From: Alentia gelatinosa
Lineage: Eukaryota; Annelida; Polychaeta; Phyllodocida; Polynoidae
Direction of reading: 5' to 3'
DNA length: 64,000 nucleotides
Assembly (NCBI GenBank): GCA_950022655.1
Contig: OX465579.1
Location: forward strand, 46,727,950 to 46,791,949
Part shown: positions 15,401-30,600 of the stretch, in pieces
Layout of the letters: each line of letters opens with the position of its first letter
Numbering within the stretch: the stretch's first letter is position 1
Notes under the pieces: generated by a model
Seen by the model: the letters and a program-made list of their open reading frames with translations, nothing else
Database searches by the model: none
Told to the model about the DNA's origin: nothing
Program-made: the position numbers and the translations under genes

Positions 15401-18400
15401 GACAAAGAGAGTACCTCTACCTGTCATATCCTCTCACTGACGCGGAGAGGATGAACACTGCGGTTGCCAGCCCACCATCTAAACAACATATACCCACAAT
15501 TTCTTCAACGCAGATACATTTGCTTGAATATCAAGCAACGATACAACGGTGGCTAGAGAAAAGCTCAGGATGTCGACGAACAACTAAATATTGCATTTTC
15601 TTTCTTTAACATGTGGTTCCAACATTCTTGGGCACCACGAACTATACTTTGAAAATTGTTATTTTGAATCCACTAATTTGAAAAGTCTAAGATTTTGAAA
15701 TCCAGAAATATATCTGAAGACTTAATCAATTATGTAGTACCTCTACCCTTTTTGCGGCTCCTAGTTATTTCATAGGTGCAGGATATATTAATGTGCAAAC
15801 AATATCCATGCTGCATGAATGCGTCTTAGATCACATAATTGCGAGGACAGCAGGAGTTTATAGATAGGTCGATTTATATGTATCATGACTATTCAATAAT
15901 CCAGTTTAATATTATCGACTTGTTTAGCGTGATCTATCAATGTATCTTATACACAAACCAATTAATTCATTTTGTATTGAATCATTTACCGATATTGTGG
16001 AAAAAAGAGTAGGCACATGCCAAAAAGAATCCATCAACGAGAATCGAATACATGCAGACGAAAATTGCGCTACGGACACTTCACCTAATCTATAGCGCCA
16101 GATGGCCAATGACACAGACCTCACTAAGTATTTCGCGATATTTCCTTGCGGTTTAAATGATCTATATTTAGGCTACTGTGTCACTTCTCATTCGAAGAAG
16201 TCATACCTGTAGGTGCAGTTAGCGTGATAATCTAATTCCAGGATGTTACAGTTGTCGTTAACCAGCTAATTAAACAAATTAGAAAATGCCTTACCATCAA
16301 AAACCCCAACAAATGATTGTGCTAGCAAGGATTACACGAGAAAGTTAATTCGTTTATTGTCTAATGGGAAAAATTGCCAATGGCTTCTGCCTATATGGGA
16401 TCTGTGGGGTTCATTTTTATCATATTTATACATAAGCAAGTGGATCTATTCTAACCATGTCTTCTAGTTCCCGAAAAACGAACTTGGGGTAGATACTTTA
16501 AGCCCATTTCACACTAAGTTATGATGGTATTATTTACCAGCTTGTCATTGCACCAGTCCCAACATAGTGAATATAAAGGGGCAGCATACTAGCAAACACA
16601 AGGAATGTTTGGTACGCACTTCCTATTTGTGTGTGTGATTTGTAAGGCGGTTTATTTATTTCATGTATACGTTTATTGGGAGGAGGCGGGCATGTCACGA
16701 CGAACTGCCATGGTCACAAGGATCACAATGTAAGTAGGTTAGCCTCGTTCAATAAACGCCCCTCACTACTCCATACACCAAACCAACCCATTCTAACCCA
16801 CCTTACCTTACTCTGCCTTGCCCTCCTTTATTCTATTCGACCCTACACAGCCCTACCTACCATAAAGCACTCTAAGCAACCCTACCCCACTCCACTCATC
16901 CCCGCCCTCCTCTATCCTACCCTACCCACTTCTATATCACAATGCTTTACCCAACTCATCTTTAAACCTTCCTGTTGGACGATATAACGCCTGACGATTA
17001 GCTTCTTTGATGTGAATCAGGTGTCTGATCTAATCTTTAAGAAAAGATAATTTAAATCGTTTCACCAAATCACAAACTATAATAAGTAGATCTATTGATG
17101 CTCAGGACAGGGGCTCAGAGACTAAGAGAAAACTTGGTTACCGAGTCCATAGGGATGGCCGTTAGAGGCATTTTGTACTTCATAATATGGGTAAGGATCA
17201 CAAAAAGTGCACCAGTGGGGATGGAAATGAGCTAAAAATTGATGTCTTTGAATGTGATTTTTATTTGTTTTCCAGTAACATATATACAATAATGTGTCTC
17301 TAAAAGATTATATTGTCATTAAATTTCATCTGGTAAGCATAGGGAAACAACTTTTTGACCTCTATAATTTAATTTTAGGATATTCTTATAATAGCATTAA
17401 AGTTCTGATAAAATATGAGGATTTTTATTTATTTAAATTGGTTTTGCATATACTTACTTTATAAAAGTCAATTTTCTTCTATCTGCTCAGATCCTGCTGC
17501 TATTTTACACCATTTTGAAACACACTTCATTGTTTTTACAAAAACAATCTATACTTATTTACATATTTGATTACCAAAAACATGGATTTTGAATCTGAAT
17601 TTGTTATCAAATGGTTCAAAGCGCTTTATCTTGTATTCTAATTATTTTATTTATTAAAACCATTGGATAACGTAGAAAACAGATAACATATAACACATTT
17701 TTAGGTCTGTTCTGGCAATATTTACTATAATTCTAACATTATAAATAAAGGTATTCATTGAATATAGCCAAGCACCTTCAGTTCAGACTTGTGGAAAATA
17801 AAATGACCTCAATTATACAACTATCTGGTTCAATAATATCTGGATAACGTAGAAACATCCTTAAACAGCACTGTACCTTTGAAAAAGTTAGTTTGTTGAT
17901 ATTTTCTAGGTTATGACAAGAAAGAAATTAAAAAAAATTCGTGTGTTTTCTCCAGGTGTTATATGAAGGAAGGCTACACTTATTTTAATAAAACATATAC
18001 AAATTCATTTTATTTAGCTTTGAGAAGTTGAATAACATAGAAAACATGATTTAGTGAGACAAATTTCGTTTTGAAAAATATGGTACATGAATTTACCCAA
18101 AATGATGATTTTTCTATTCAGGAATACTGCCCAGTTGCACAGATTGGTGGGAAACATCAATTGATGCAATAATAATTATATGGATCTGTTAGGAAGTAGT
18201 CTGAAATGGGTACCAGGGGCTTGGGACATTCAAAAAATGCAAAAAGGGCTATTTTTGGCTCTTCAAAGTCAGACTTCACCAAGAAAAACTTATCATAAAT
18301 ATGGAAAACCATATGTGCCTAGAACGACATCCCAATGGCCCGGTCACTACATTTTCTTATTATCATATGCCGAAAAACCGCCATTTCATAGTTCATTTAC

Positions 18401-18593
18401 TATGTGTTAGTGATACCAAACATTGCACCCGGCGCGTAGTATTTCAGAGGCGTTTGGCCATAGGTATATGATAATTATATGGAGTTCCAGGAGTATTTTT
18501 TTTCTTGGGGATCCATGGCAGCCAAACCGCCCTCCTCTTACAACATCCACTGGAGACTGGACAGTCAAAGTGGACCGGGCAAATACCCCCCCC

Positions 18594-18624
<31 letters not shown>

Positions 18625-21600
18625 CTCCCACAAGAAGGGCAACCACCAAACCCTACCTACTCTGTAAATCACATTAGTAAAGCAGATACATATCATACTA
18701 TACAACATGTAGGGCCTGACTAGTGGCCAGATATAATACGATACTGGACTCCATACTACGTTTTTCGTATATGAATAATATGCATGGGTCACTTTCTAAA
18801 TCTTTCTGATTCACCTTTTCGAATACCATAGGCTTCACTCTACCAACTGCCCTAACCCTGGACATTCGCTCTCAGTGCATATCTATACAACTACACACAC
18901 ATTTCTAGTATAAATAAAATGAGAGCAAACGTGGCCCTTCCGGGCGTGTACCGCTAACCGGATGTTGTCAACCGGAAGTTACTCCATCAAATGCTACTTC
19001 CTGCGTAGAGTCATCGGTTTCCGGTCCTTCCGGTGATGTGTCACTCACGGGCCCAACCCCCAGCTTTATCCACCCGATTACATCTGACCTGGCTTCCCAT
19101 GAGATGCTACTGAGAAGCGGGTAAAGGTTACTATTGCTTCACATCATTCACTATCATAGAGAATATGACAGCTTCAATTATTGCCTTTCAAAGCATACAT
19201 ATAGAAAGATCTATAAACAGATTCAAAATAGTTAAAAAATACAGCAAATAATGTGTCATATTAGTATAGTAAATATGGGCTTTCACTAATTTACAGACTC
19301 CATTCCTTCAAAAGATTTTGTGATGAGAGTGATAATGGAGATATAGAAGCCCTCTAGCTGCTAGAAAAATACTTTACAGACGTTCTCTCACATCATACAT
19401 GGCTAATGGGAATCGTATGAACAGTCACAGTATAGAATTGGCATTACATGAGCTAGCTCTTTACAAGCTAGCATTATCTCATTTCATAAGCATTCTGATT
19501 TAATTCTCTTCCACAAATTGGATTTAGTTAGGATGATAGTTTCATTAGATTAAAATACGGAGTTCATTCAACATCAGTGAGTGTTGAGACTAATCTAGAG
19601 CCTTGTTGAAGCTTGATATGATTCGAAGACTAACAGAATCGAGCGACACCCTCGAGCTAAAAATACTGTGAAGTACATTTAGAATACACGTGCGCAATGA
19701 ATTGAATTTAGAAAATCCTGATATTCCATCTAGAAGAAAATAACTGAAAGACTCTAAAGAACATATATAGATTGGGAACGCTAAAAAAGGGACATAGTTC
19801 AATTCTAAAAGACCTTAGAGAATTAAACGTAATGGATCCGGGCTGAGGCACTAAAAGCACAGGGAACGGAATATTGATGTGTTTGTTCACTGTTGAGGTC
19901 TGAGAAGTCTGCTCCCAAGCACAAAGCAGACAGGTGGAAGGTCTCAGTGGTAACAAAATGTAAGTATTCTATCAGGGATGCCAGTGAGTCTGTCAAAACA
20001 AAATCTAAATATTGTTGTTTTATTTGTGTGTGCTTTTTTAAATTGGGTCCGTTCGCAATATATATGACGCGGTTTACCACTTTCCCGTTTTATAGAGTCC
20101 ATGGGTTTTACCTAAATCGTAATATCCACTTTTGTGTTTAGGACACTATTCAAGTTTATAAGGAAGAAACATAATATTTATGCACTCATACAGGAGTACA
20201 GGAAAATGATGATAATCATTATTATGACGAGCTATTCAGAGCTACTATTATTATTCCTTGATTTGCATGAACTTGTTTTAATACATGATAACATAAGTAC
20301 ACTGTATATTTCTGCTGTCTCTAAAATGATATGAATTTTGCATGAATACAAAAGAATGAAAACAGGAAACAGGCGGAAAGCTGCCATCCCATTTAGTATT
20401 AAGAGCAGGTGGCCCTTTTAAAGGCCTCGCGCGAGGCAGAGAATCCGGTAAATAGACACAGCAGCCCCTCGCGAGAGACACAGAGGCAGGAGACACCACT
20501 GTATCTTCATTCCAGGCAGTATTCACAAAATCTATTCACTAGCGACTCTACATTGAGCAAATAAAGACGTGGTATAAAATGCGTCAGGAAACATGTTTCT
20601 ATTTTAAACTAAAAAAGGACGATGAATATGGCAAAGGCGCTATTTCAGACAGAACGGCTCAGATGGTGTGCGTGTCCCAGACGAGCTGCTCCCCAAGTTG
20701 CTCCCCGAGCTGCTCGGCCTTCAGATCCCCGGCAGACGCTGAGCTAACAGCCGCCAACCACAAGGTCATCTGACGCCCCCTGTCCTGCAACCGATAGGAG
20801 GCGCTCAATCTCACAGAGCCACTCGTAGAAGCGCTTCTACAAGAGCTAGAGCTGCTCGCTGTTCCATGTTCTCTGAGGACTGGCACAGAGTCGAGTTATA
20901 GTATTACGTAATAATATTCCCCTGTTTCCACCTTCTCTAAGGACGGATGGGAGCCCAGTTGTAATACTAGAGGATGACTTCCTCCTACTTCCACATCTCT
21001 TAGGACTGGTGAGAGTCCAGTTATGGTATTATGTAATAACCTCCTCCTGGTGTTACTTCCTCTGAATACTGTAGAGAGTAGTTTTAGCAATGCATGATAA
21101 TTCACTCCTCATTATAAACGTTTCTTTAAGTTGCAATATGATCTCTTCAAAGCTATTCTTCTTAATTTATTAGCTTTTAAACTAACATGGAAAATTATAT
21201 TGTTGTGGTGTTATTTAACGTCCCAGGGGACACTGAGGGTATATAGGGACCATCACATAATAAATGATAGAAATGTCCACATACAAATAAGACCGAAGGG
21301 GCGGTCCACTTATAACTGGTAATATTATTTCAGCATGCACAGTTTCCTCAATGGTCACTGGTGACAGGGAAAATGGACGAAACTATTACGGCCGATAACA
21401 CCAGACTTTATGATATTTACACCTCAAAGATATTCCATTTACTTTAAGTACATGTATAATATTATGGATATATAAGGTACAGTGACAGAAACCACTAACG
21501 ACGTCAATATACAACGTAATAGCAGTCTGTCAACACCGGTCAAGTAGCAGCCTGCTAAATAAAACTGTTTCAACCTGACGACTGGATATTAGCCAGGAGG

Positions 21601-24600
21601 TCAGTGTCCGTGGTGCCACCCCACATTGGGCACAACTGCTCCAGGGTCGGCTGAGCTCCGGGACGCGACTTGGGCCTAACTCCTGTGTATTTTACTACTT
21701 ACGGCGGCAGCGTGCCAGCTACAGGCGTCTCTGTGTATATCTGACGCCTGCCGTCAGTCTGGTGCCACCGCATCCTCTGATTACATTTACTCCGATGACA
21801 GGAGCCCTATAGAGCGTCACACGGTGAGCTATATCCTCATTCCCGTGATCTACACCATCGACACTTCCTTTGATAGGCAAAAGAGAAACCTGCCCGAAGA
21901 AAAAGAATTAGAAAGATCACGCACACCAGGAGGAGTGACGAGATTTGACGAGATTACCCCAACTAGATATTATTGATGTGAAGAGATTGGGTTTGATGAC
22001 TGTGGGGGAGGAGGGGTTGGGGTTGGGAGGGGGGGGGGGGCAGCACCGGTCTGAATTTCTCTGTTACCGCTCTCTAACCAGCATGTCATGTGAGGTAGTC
22101 GGACAGGTTCATGACGCCTTAAAAGGAATGTCTGTCCGGACTTGGTGTTTACAGAGAATGTTGGCAGCTCGCCTAACGTGGCCACATGGACTGGGTTCTT
22201 CGGTTCCTTCCAGTTATTTTGGCTACCCATAGTTAATGCATGCAATCTTCCTGTCCGATGTCAATAATGTGTAAACGAATATTTATAAGTATCATAACGA
22301 TTTTAAGCCACAACTGACCTTTACCTTTGAAATACTTATCTATACTTAGAAGCACATCGATTCAAAGACCGTTATAATCGTAGATCCCTTTGTTAATCCA
22401 CCGGACGTTCACATGATAAATAAATTGATAAATTTCCCTTGGATATCTTAGTTGATGAAATAATGGGGAGGGAAAATGTGATTTATTACTACTGGGTTTG
22501 ATGAACAGAGTTCCCATCATGTCCAAACTATACGGAACACAACACTACATAACTCAACCGAAATCCTGTTTTGACCTCGCTGTAGAGTAAGCTCTCCAGC
22601 ACTCATCAACACAGGAGGTGGCATGGCCTATGGGGCATTGTGGGCTTAGAACCAGGGCAGTGGGCAGTGTAAAACATGTCACTGTGTGTCCTCCAAGCAG
22701 GTCACCATTGATCGGAGCATAGCCAGGCAACAGAGACCCCCTTTTATATGCATTGTGTATACATATAGAAGGACGCATCATCGTAACTTAGAACATCACC
22801 ATTGTCTATCACCACTGGCCTTTCATGAAAATTCTCTTTGACGGCTTCATCGAGAGGAAGTCTACCCATTGGGTTCTTCTCAGGAGTAATCCGACTGCTG
22901 AGTCAAATGCAAAGCCCTTATGTACAGACACGATATTTTGCTATAGTCATCTGGTGCGTCATGACAACTACCTGTGTTCGTGACCGAACCGTGTTGTTTA
23001 TATATGCCCAACTCACATAGCGGTAATCGGATCAAGCGCTGATCAAATGATGTGCCGTATTTCAGTAGAATTCAGTATTGATACTGAAAATGAAATTAAA
23101 ATTGCTTACACTAAGCAATGAAACCCAGTATTCATAACTGAACAAATTACCAACTTAGTCACAAATATCACAGTTTCCACGGTGATTTCTTAAGAAACGG
23201 ACATTTTTTAAACAGGAATTACTTTGAGAATGCATGTGCTTTGACAAAGGCATGATTTGTAAAGAAATAATATGTATGAAAGCATCAGATGTTCACGTGT
23301 GGATGATACCTGTAAAAGTCGATCAAGTCTCACGTGAGAATACCTGAATGCGTGCAGTGTCCGAAAAGAGTTAATAATACACTGACCGCATCCCTAACAA
23401 ACCTGTAAGATGTGGGAATTGAACCACTGATCCTGGTGTTTCCAACATGTTTTTTGTGTCCTTAAACACTCTGGTGTACAAGGGGAGGACAGGGAGTGCT
23501 GACAGCCTCACCCTCCCTCGTCCATGATCACTGCCCTCCATGTAGCACTCAGCTCACACCTTCTCTATTGACTGGCTGTCGGACACGTGCCAAGTGGGTC
23601 ATACAAACGAGCTGGGATTCCGCAGGATGCACCCAGATAAGCAGTATTTAGGGTTGGTCAATATCAGCATCGACGCCTGAAGCATCTCGTGATGCTTCAT
23701 CCCGCAACGTAAACCCATATCGCCGGCCAATCGCCCATTTCTATCGGGTTTAGTTTTATTTACCATTATTGCTGTTGCCCGTGTCCTTTATAGGTGTCTC
23801 TTTTTCTCATATATTTAACCCATGCAGATTCCGTGGTCCAATAGGGTCTATCGGAAACCAAAAAGTAAAGCTCTACATGGTAGAATATTTTTTGGAGCTG
23901 TAGTAGTGCGTGTGAGGTGTGGATCACTTACCAACACTGGTTTTCTCCTGCCATGATAACTTACGAGATCCGAGTTCTTAAATTTAAAACTTTGGATTTC
24001 TATTTTCTTTTGGTCTTTATTCATTTTCCCCTTATTTGTAATTCGCCAAGTAATGTCAAATTTAAATGCAAATACAAGTCAGCTGGACCTGGTATAGCCT
24101 CTGACACACTGTCATAGGACCAGGAATATATTGAAGGCCATATAATAAATCAACATATATCCATAACATAATGCATGATACACACGGTATAATCATGGAT
24201 TTAGCAGTCAGAGCAAAAACCAATATGCAGAATATAATTAGGGTACATGAACCGGAAGGCGGATCACAATAAATACAAGTTGTAACCTGCAGGCTTTTCT
24301 AGCTAAGTGAATGAAGTCTCTCCATAATGCATCTATGAATTAGTGTCTGTGTTTAATTAATGTGTCTACAAGTTCTGATATGTTCATATCCAATATTCTT
24401 GATAATTTACTTTGATATCGCTGATTGACTGGGTCCACGATATGAATAATTGGACCATGGTTATATCACCTCAGAGTACATTTCATGCCCTTCCTGAATG
24501 TCCTCTATTGACTCAGACGGTCATTCACACATTTTGTCGCAGGATCAGACATGCGCACACAATGCTTTAAATGACACACTCAGCAAGAGTCAATCTTATT

Positions 24601-27600
24601 TTTACTAAATTACCTGATTTACCAACAATCACGGACATGTAGAATGACAACGCCTGTAATGCTGACCTGGCCCATCAGTTCACACGCAAACGCTTATCAG
24701 AAGCCCTAGTGCTTTAGTGCGCCAACTGGCGACCTTTATAGAGACATGCCGGCATCTCGAAACGTGCCTCTCCAGATTGTGAACGACCAATCAGCGGAGC
24801 ACTTTTTATCACTTAGCAAAGGGTGAGTGCCCCCTTGTCTCTTGTCTACCGGTCCGTGAGGTTACTCTCCAAGAGTATACTTCTGTGCAATGCTACTCAC
24901 TTGAGTACAGATCAAATAGGAGTTGAAATCAAATGCATAGACAACCTTTGTCTCTTTTTCTTAATTTGGAAAGCAGCTTGGCAAGGTTATGAGTAGTGGT
25001 GTGATATTTGGCCCGACTTATTGTCTTACGCCAGCTATCACCGGAGAGATATGATTGACGTGAAGGTCTTTAAGGAAGCCAATGGCACCTCTTTTGAACA
25101 GATGTTATGGAGATAATACAAATCAGTTATGAACTATAATTACATGTATCAAACTCTTCCACAAGAGATTAAGGTAAATACTTGGTGTTGTTCTCATACA
25201 CTGTTTTTGTTCTTAAATGCAAAAATATTTACACATTTGTTTATTCATTTATTCATCGCAGTGAAGAGAGTTTTACCTCGTATTCTCAGTTAGAACTGGT
25301 ATGTCCCCTGACATGGGGTCCACAATATGTGCCTGTTTTGATTTCGTCCAAATGAGTATGTTTGGATGGAAAAACATCCTAAGCGTATGGTTTGTATTTC
25401 TATGTTCCATGCTTCCTTATATAGCTCTGACAGGTAGGTTTGTATGCAACCGCTACTGGATCGATATTCATACATTGAGCCTCTGCTAGGGTTGGGGTAG
25501 CTCGTGAACTCTCATGGCATGCCCTTTACGACCAGGGAGCAGCTCCTCGCGTGCCAAAGCTGGGGAGAAACGTATTTTACAAAGGGGCCTTCTAAGGCAG
25601 CTAAAACGCTCCTGCACCGTTCAATTACTCACAACTAATTATACCACGTCTTTCATGGAATTATAGCATATTAGTCTGGGTCTAATTTGAGTTGACATGA
25701 CTGGGGACTGAAGTCAGCCACACGTATTGATCACAATCAGTGAGGCTCCTTCCTCCTGTAGCGGATTATTAATCTCCATTAGTTGTTCCCTTGATAGCTG
25801 TGATTAACAGAAAGCTTTCTACTCCCTTCTGTTGGCGATATTCCTCGCCCTATTGGGCATGCGACATTACCACAGCTGTTCAGCATATTCATACACAAGA
25901 CCAATCATAGTAGGCTCCGAGGAGCACAACCTACAAAACAAACTCTGTCAAGTCCCTGAGGGCTGAGCATACACGAGCCACTTCCCAATCTGATGAGGGT
26001 TGTGTCACTGGTAGGTCACATGACGCCAACTGACCAATCAGCTGGTACGGTACAGATGATGGCTGGCACATGGCGTCCCTTAATCCCACTGGCCAATGCC
26101 AGCGCCCGACGCTATCTACTGAACGCAGATGCGCCATCGACCTGCCTTGGTTTGCCTTGGTTAGGGAATGTACCTATAAGATCCTTCTGCCTCTAATCAA
26201 GCTCGTCTCGACCCAATTAGTAGGCAACATAAGAAAAATACATTCACTGCCACTATCTGGAGACGGCATTTTTTAAATTCCTACTGGTATATATTCCTAA
26301 TATCCTAAATTCAAAGGGAAATACAAAAGTACCCCTCCCTTGTCTAAGTATAACTTGTACATAAACCAAATGATAGTTATTTAGCAAACATTTTCATAAA
26401 CATGGTTCTAACCACCTGGCCATTGAGACGTGAACTTGAGGGTATATGATAAAAAGAACTTTCTACGAGCTCGGGACGTAAAATCGAGCAGAGGACCACG
26501 TAACATTCAACGTTCACATAGCCTAAGACAGTATTCTCCTATTACTATCTGGATATTGGAAGACTGCAGACGGCTATCTTACCACACCCCTAACGTACAC
26601 ATCCGTATATTGATCCGTGTTGTGTACATGGTCAGAACAGGCGACCAGTCACGCTCGGCCTAGCTTCATCAGTTGTGGGGGGATTCCTGGATCAGCACTG
26701 TATTGAACAACAACACCACGGTTATCCCAACCTATATACAAATGTATAGATATAATTATTTTAAATTTCTATCTCAACAGCTGCCCCACAAAGAGTTTCT
26801 ACACACATATCGTATTGTTTTTTTTCCAAAAAACAAAATACTACGAAAGGGTCCAGCGACAGAAATACAAGTCTTTTCTAATTCAGAAACTTTACAAAAA
26901 TCCGGGGAGGGGGAGTTTTTGACCTGACTGGAATTTTCTCGTGTCACTGCATATTATTAGGTGGGGCCGGCATGGTACAAGCTCCCTCTCCTTCCCCATG
27001 CTACCCACACCCACCCCGCCCACTCCTGTCTGCACTTCTCAACTGTCAGCTACTCACAGCATCACTGAGCTACTCGCCGGGACCCGCTTTGTGGTTGGTT
27101 TACACGGAGGGAAATCCCCAACATCTATTTCTTTCTAACATCTCACAACCAATATGAATGCAGAGCGTATGTCCTCCCCAGCCACTTAGGAATATACAAA
27201 TATTGAAGGTTTAATCTAGTAAATGAAGGCACAGTGGAACAGTACCGTGCCTTAGTTAAATACAACGGAAGCTCAATCCCACAATTAAAGCCTTCACTGT
27301 CGAAAACAACAGAATCACCTACAATTAAATGCAAGAGAAACCCCCTCCCCATAATTGAAGAAAATTTTTTTAAAAAGACAAACCTTCTCCGAGAATTGAT
27401 CCCACTGACTGTTGCTTCATCTGTTGCCCTCACTTCTGATTATGCGTGTAATCAAGAACAAACTTTTGTTCGCTAAAATAGGATGGTTAACACAACTGAT
27501 TGTATTTACATCCATATGAAGAAAGAGCTACGCCTCCCGAATGTTGCTGAAACCATGCGGTGTGCTCCTTGCAAGTACACAAAGACATGGGAGATGTAAC

Positions 27601-30600
27601 GTATAATTTGGATTATTAACACTACAGCTTTCATTTATCACAAAAGAAATGTGAGATAAAAACGGAATCAATGGCGATCACGCTAGAGTAAATAAGAGTA
27701 GATAACTCGAAATCAATGAACGAGATATCCTCTTTGTAGAATTGGGACTTACAAATGATTGAACAGGGGTTGTAGCATGACCCGTAAGACCCGCACACCC
27801 TGACCCCAATCCACACACCCTGGTTGGGTAAATCACACGGCTGGTTAATTATGCAAAAAGTCGATCCCCGAGGCGGGGTCAGATGGTGAAGGCCTGCCAC
27901 CAGGTGGCGCCCCTAGCGGTTTCGGGCAAGAACACATGAGTTAAAGCAAGTCCAGCATATAAGTGCCAGGGGGATGTTCATTAGAGCTAGGACAGACTTG
28001 GAAACCACCGGACCGAGATTTGTCCGAGGCTAGAATAAACTATCTTCACAAACTGGCTTAATCACATCTATTGTTTCCAAATTTTTAGAAGTAGGTGTCT
28101 AGACCTGGATATTTGGTCTACTCCGCGCTCTCAATCACATTTAGTCATATAATCTATATCAAATCAAACATATACAGGACATAACATTGCCATTGCTGGA
28201 ATCACATTGATTGTAGTGTTATTCTACCACGTGGTACTATAATCGTATATGTAACTACGAACACTGTCTCTGCAATATTAAACACTGTGTTAGAAACGGA
28301 ACGAAACAGGCATAGCTAGTTTCCTGTACAGCCTACATTATCTCGGTTTTACGAGAACCCTACGCATCCTAAAGCCTATGGCCTGGAGGCTAACCCAGCA
28401 TGCCGCCCTGCCCGAGTCACTGTATGAACTACCGGCAGTCGGGACTGTGGTAGAGTCCAGAAGTGTCGCCTACATCAGTCCACTACAGATTCTATTTCTG
28501 ATATTCATAAAAGCCTCAGGCAAATATAGATTCACTGGTTACCGAGGCTGCTTCATTAATTTCAATGAACTCTTTCAATTGTATTATTCTGTTCTGACAC
28601 TAGAGTCCCTTATTTTATGCAACTGCTGGGAGGAAATACATGTACGTACTTCTACCCTAGTGTCCTTAAAATGTGACTGTTTTGGTGAGATTGCAGTTGT
28701 CTGAACAATCATCTGTTATTCTTTCCTATCTCTCGAATGGCACTTCAAGATTGTTTGACATCTTTCATTAAATCCTGAGTATCAACACTTGAAATTTATC
28801 TGTACCACTTTTGACTTTGCCATAGTTCGAATGACTCCGGTAAGAGTCTTTGACAAACTGGAGACTATGTGATGTCACAAAGATTCCCGGCGAACTAAAG
28901 CAGTTTTATAGAACAATAGTGAATATTCTAATAAACATGTACATGTATGAACCTAAACCCACTTACATAAGAGGAAAAAAATTTAGTATACGAACTTCCT
29001 CGTTCAGTACCTTCCACGTTCCAGCTTTGTTAATGTAAAACAAGACCTAGCTAGAGACGTCCGAACGGAAATTTTTACTCTGTCTCTTTTAGCAGATGCA
29101 GCAGAACTGGACAAGAAATGATAGTGACGTAGTACCAAGACTCGGGGGCTGTGCCAGCAGGGCGAACGCTGACCAGAAGTCATTCTGTGGTTGCCTGGGG
29201 CTCGGGCGATACTTGTGCACAATAAAAGACCCAGAGGGGATTTAAGGCTCCTTTCTATATGTGATAGGTTTGAGGATGAATCCATGCACAAAATAAAGGG
29301 ATTATTTGATGTTCTCCACAGTATGATGGCATTTCTTTAAAAAAAAAAAGAAATCGAAGAAACTCCAATACAGTGATACTGTCACGGTGGTGCTTAGAAG
29401 GTCTTGAAGCTTGGTTAGAAATTGCTTCTATCATATACAATATCATTGAGTATTCATAATGTGTAAGATATAGTTATAGCGTATAGTCAAAAAGGTACCT
29501 CATAACATAAGCGAAGTGGTCGAGTTAGCAAACTCTAATGTGATGTAGTACAGACGAGGCCAGACAGACGTTTAATGGGGAAAAATACACGTCCAATCAA
29601 TTTGGCTTAATGATTTATAGTCAGTTTCTGTGGGTTGTAAGGAAAAGAGAAGGCGGACCATGGTACAGGCTGTCGTATCCACCATCGGTTAAAAGCGACT
29701 GAGGTGATTTGCTGTCAACAAAAAATGTAATGAGTGTTAAATCGTGGTTCTGCTAATATCACTAGTTTAATAAAATATAATTATGTACTTTGCAGCGGTC
29801 TGAAAGCTGGAAAGTCCACGCGTCTGCAGCCTCAGTGAGTCAGTAACATTACGTTAGTAATATGGGGGGGGGGGGGGGGTCACTCTGAGAGCAAACACAA
29901 ATTGATAGATATTTAGAATATTTAAATGGTCTAACTGTAGACTTAACCCTTTAAGGACGGGTGCCTGTGGCCAACCTACCACCTGGAGGACGGGTGCTGG
30001 TGGCACTTTATGCAGCTAGAGGACGGGCACACAGTCGATAAAACCCACAATCCAATTGTTTAATCACGTGATATGATATATAATCTTAAATATTTTATTT
30101 CTTTTGAATAGAAATACTATAATGGTATCATACACACATTCTGTGAAAATTTCATCAATGTTCCTCCATTATTTTTTGTTAGAAACAATTTTGTAGATTT
30201 TTTAGAAATGATGCCTCAAGGCATCATTCGCCCTGGGCTGGATGATGCCTCAAGGCATCATTCGCCCTTAAAGGGTTAAAGAGCCATTAATCACACGTTC
30301 ATAATCTAACCAGTGGACGATGAAGTTGGTAGCGACACTATCTATAGATAAATCATTTATTTATTGGATTCGTGGATGAACTGCGTACACATCACCTTTC
30401 CCAAACTGTTGGGATGATGTTGAGCATGTACAATATTATTTGTGGTAAAATCTCAAAATTATACATAGGCCGTTCATGAAACATCAACACAAAAAACCCC
30501 ATAATGTGATACTTATATAGAACGTTCTGACTATACTGTACAATTCACAGAACGAGATGGTAATTTCATTTGGCTTAACAACCAATTTTTTAATAAACAT

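Noticed and set aside
18423..18792. Several proline- or glycine-rich frames on both strands
   Set aside because: All are produced by the (C)n(CA)n tract.
23410..23450. tRNA T-arm-like GTGGTTCAATTCCCAC on the minus strand
   Set aside because: No acceptor, D or anticodon stems could be placed around it. At best a SINE or tRNA relic.
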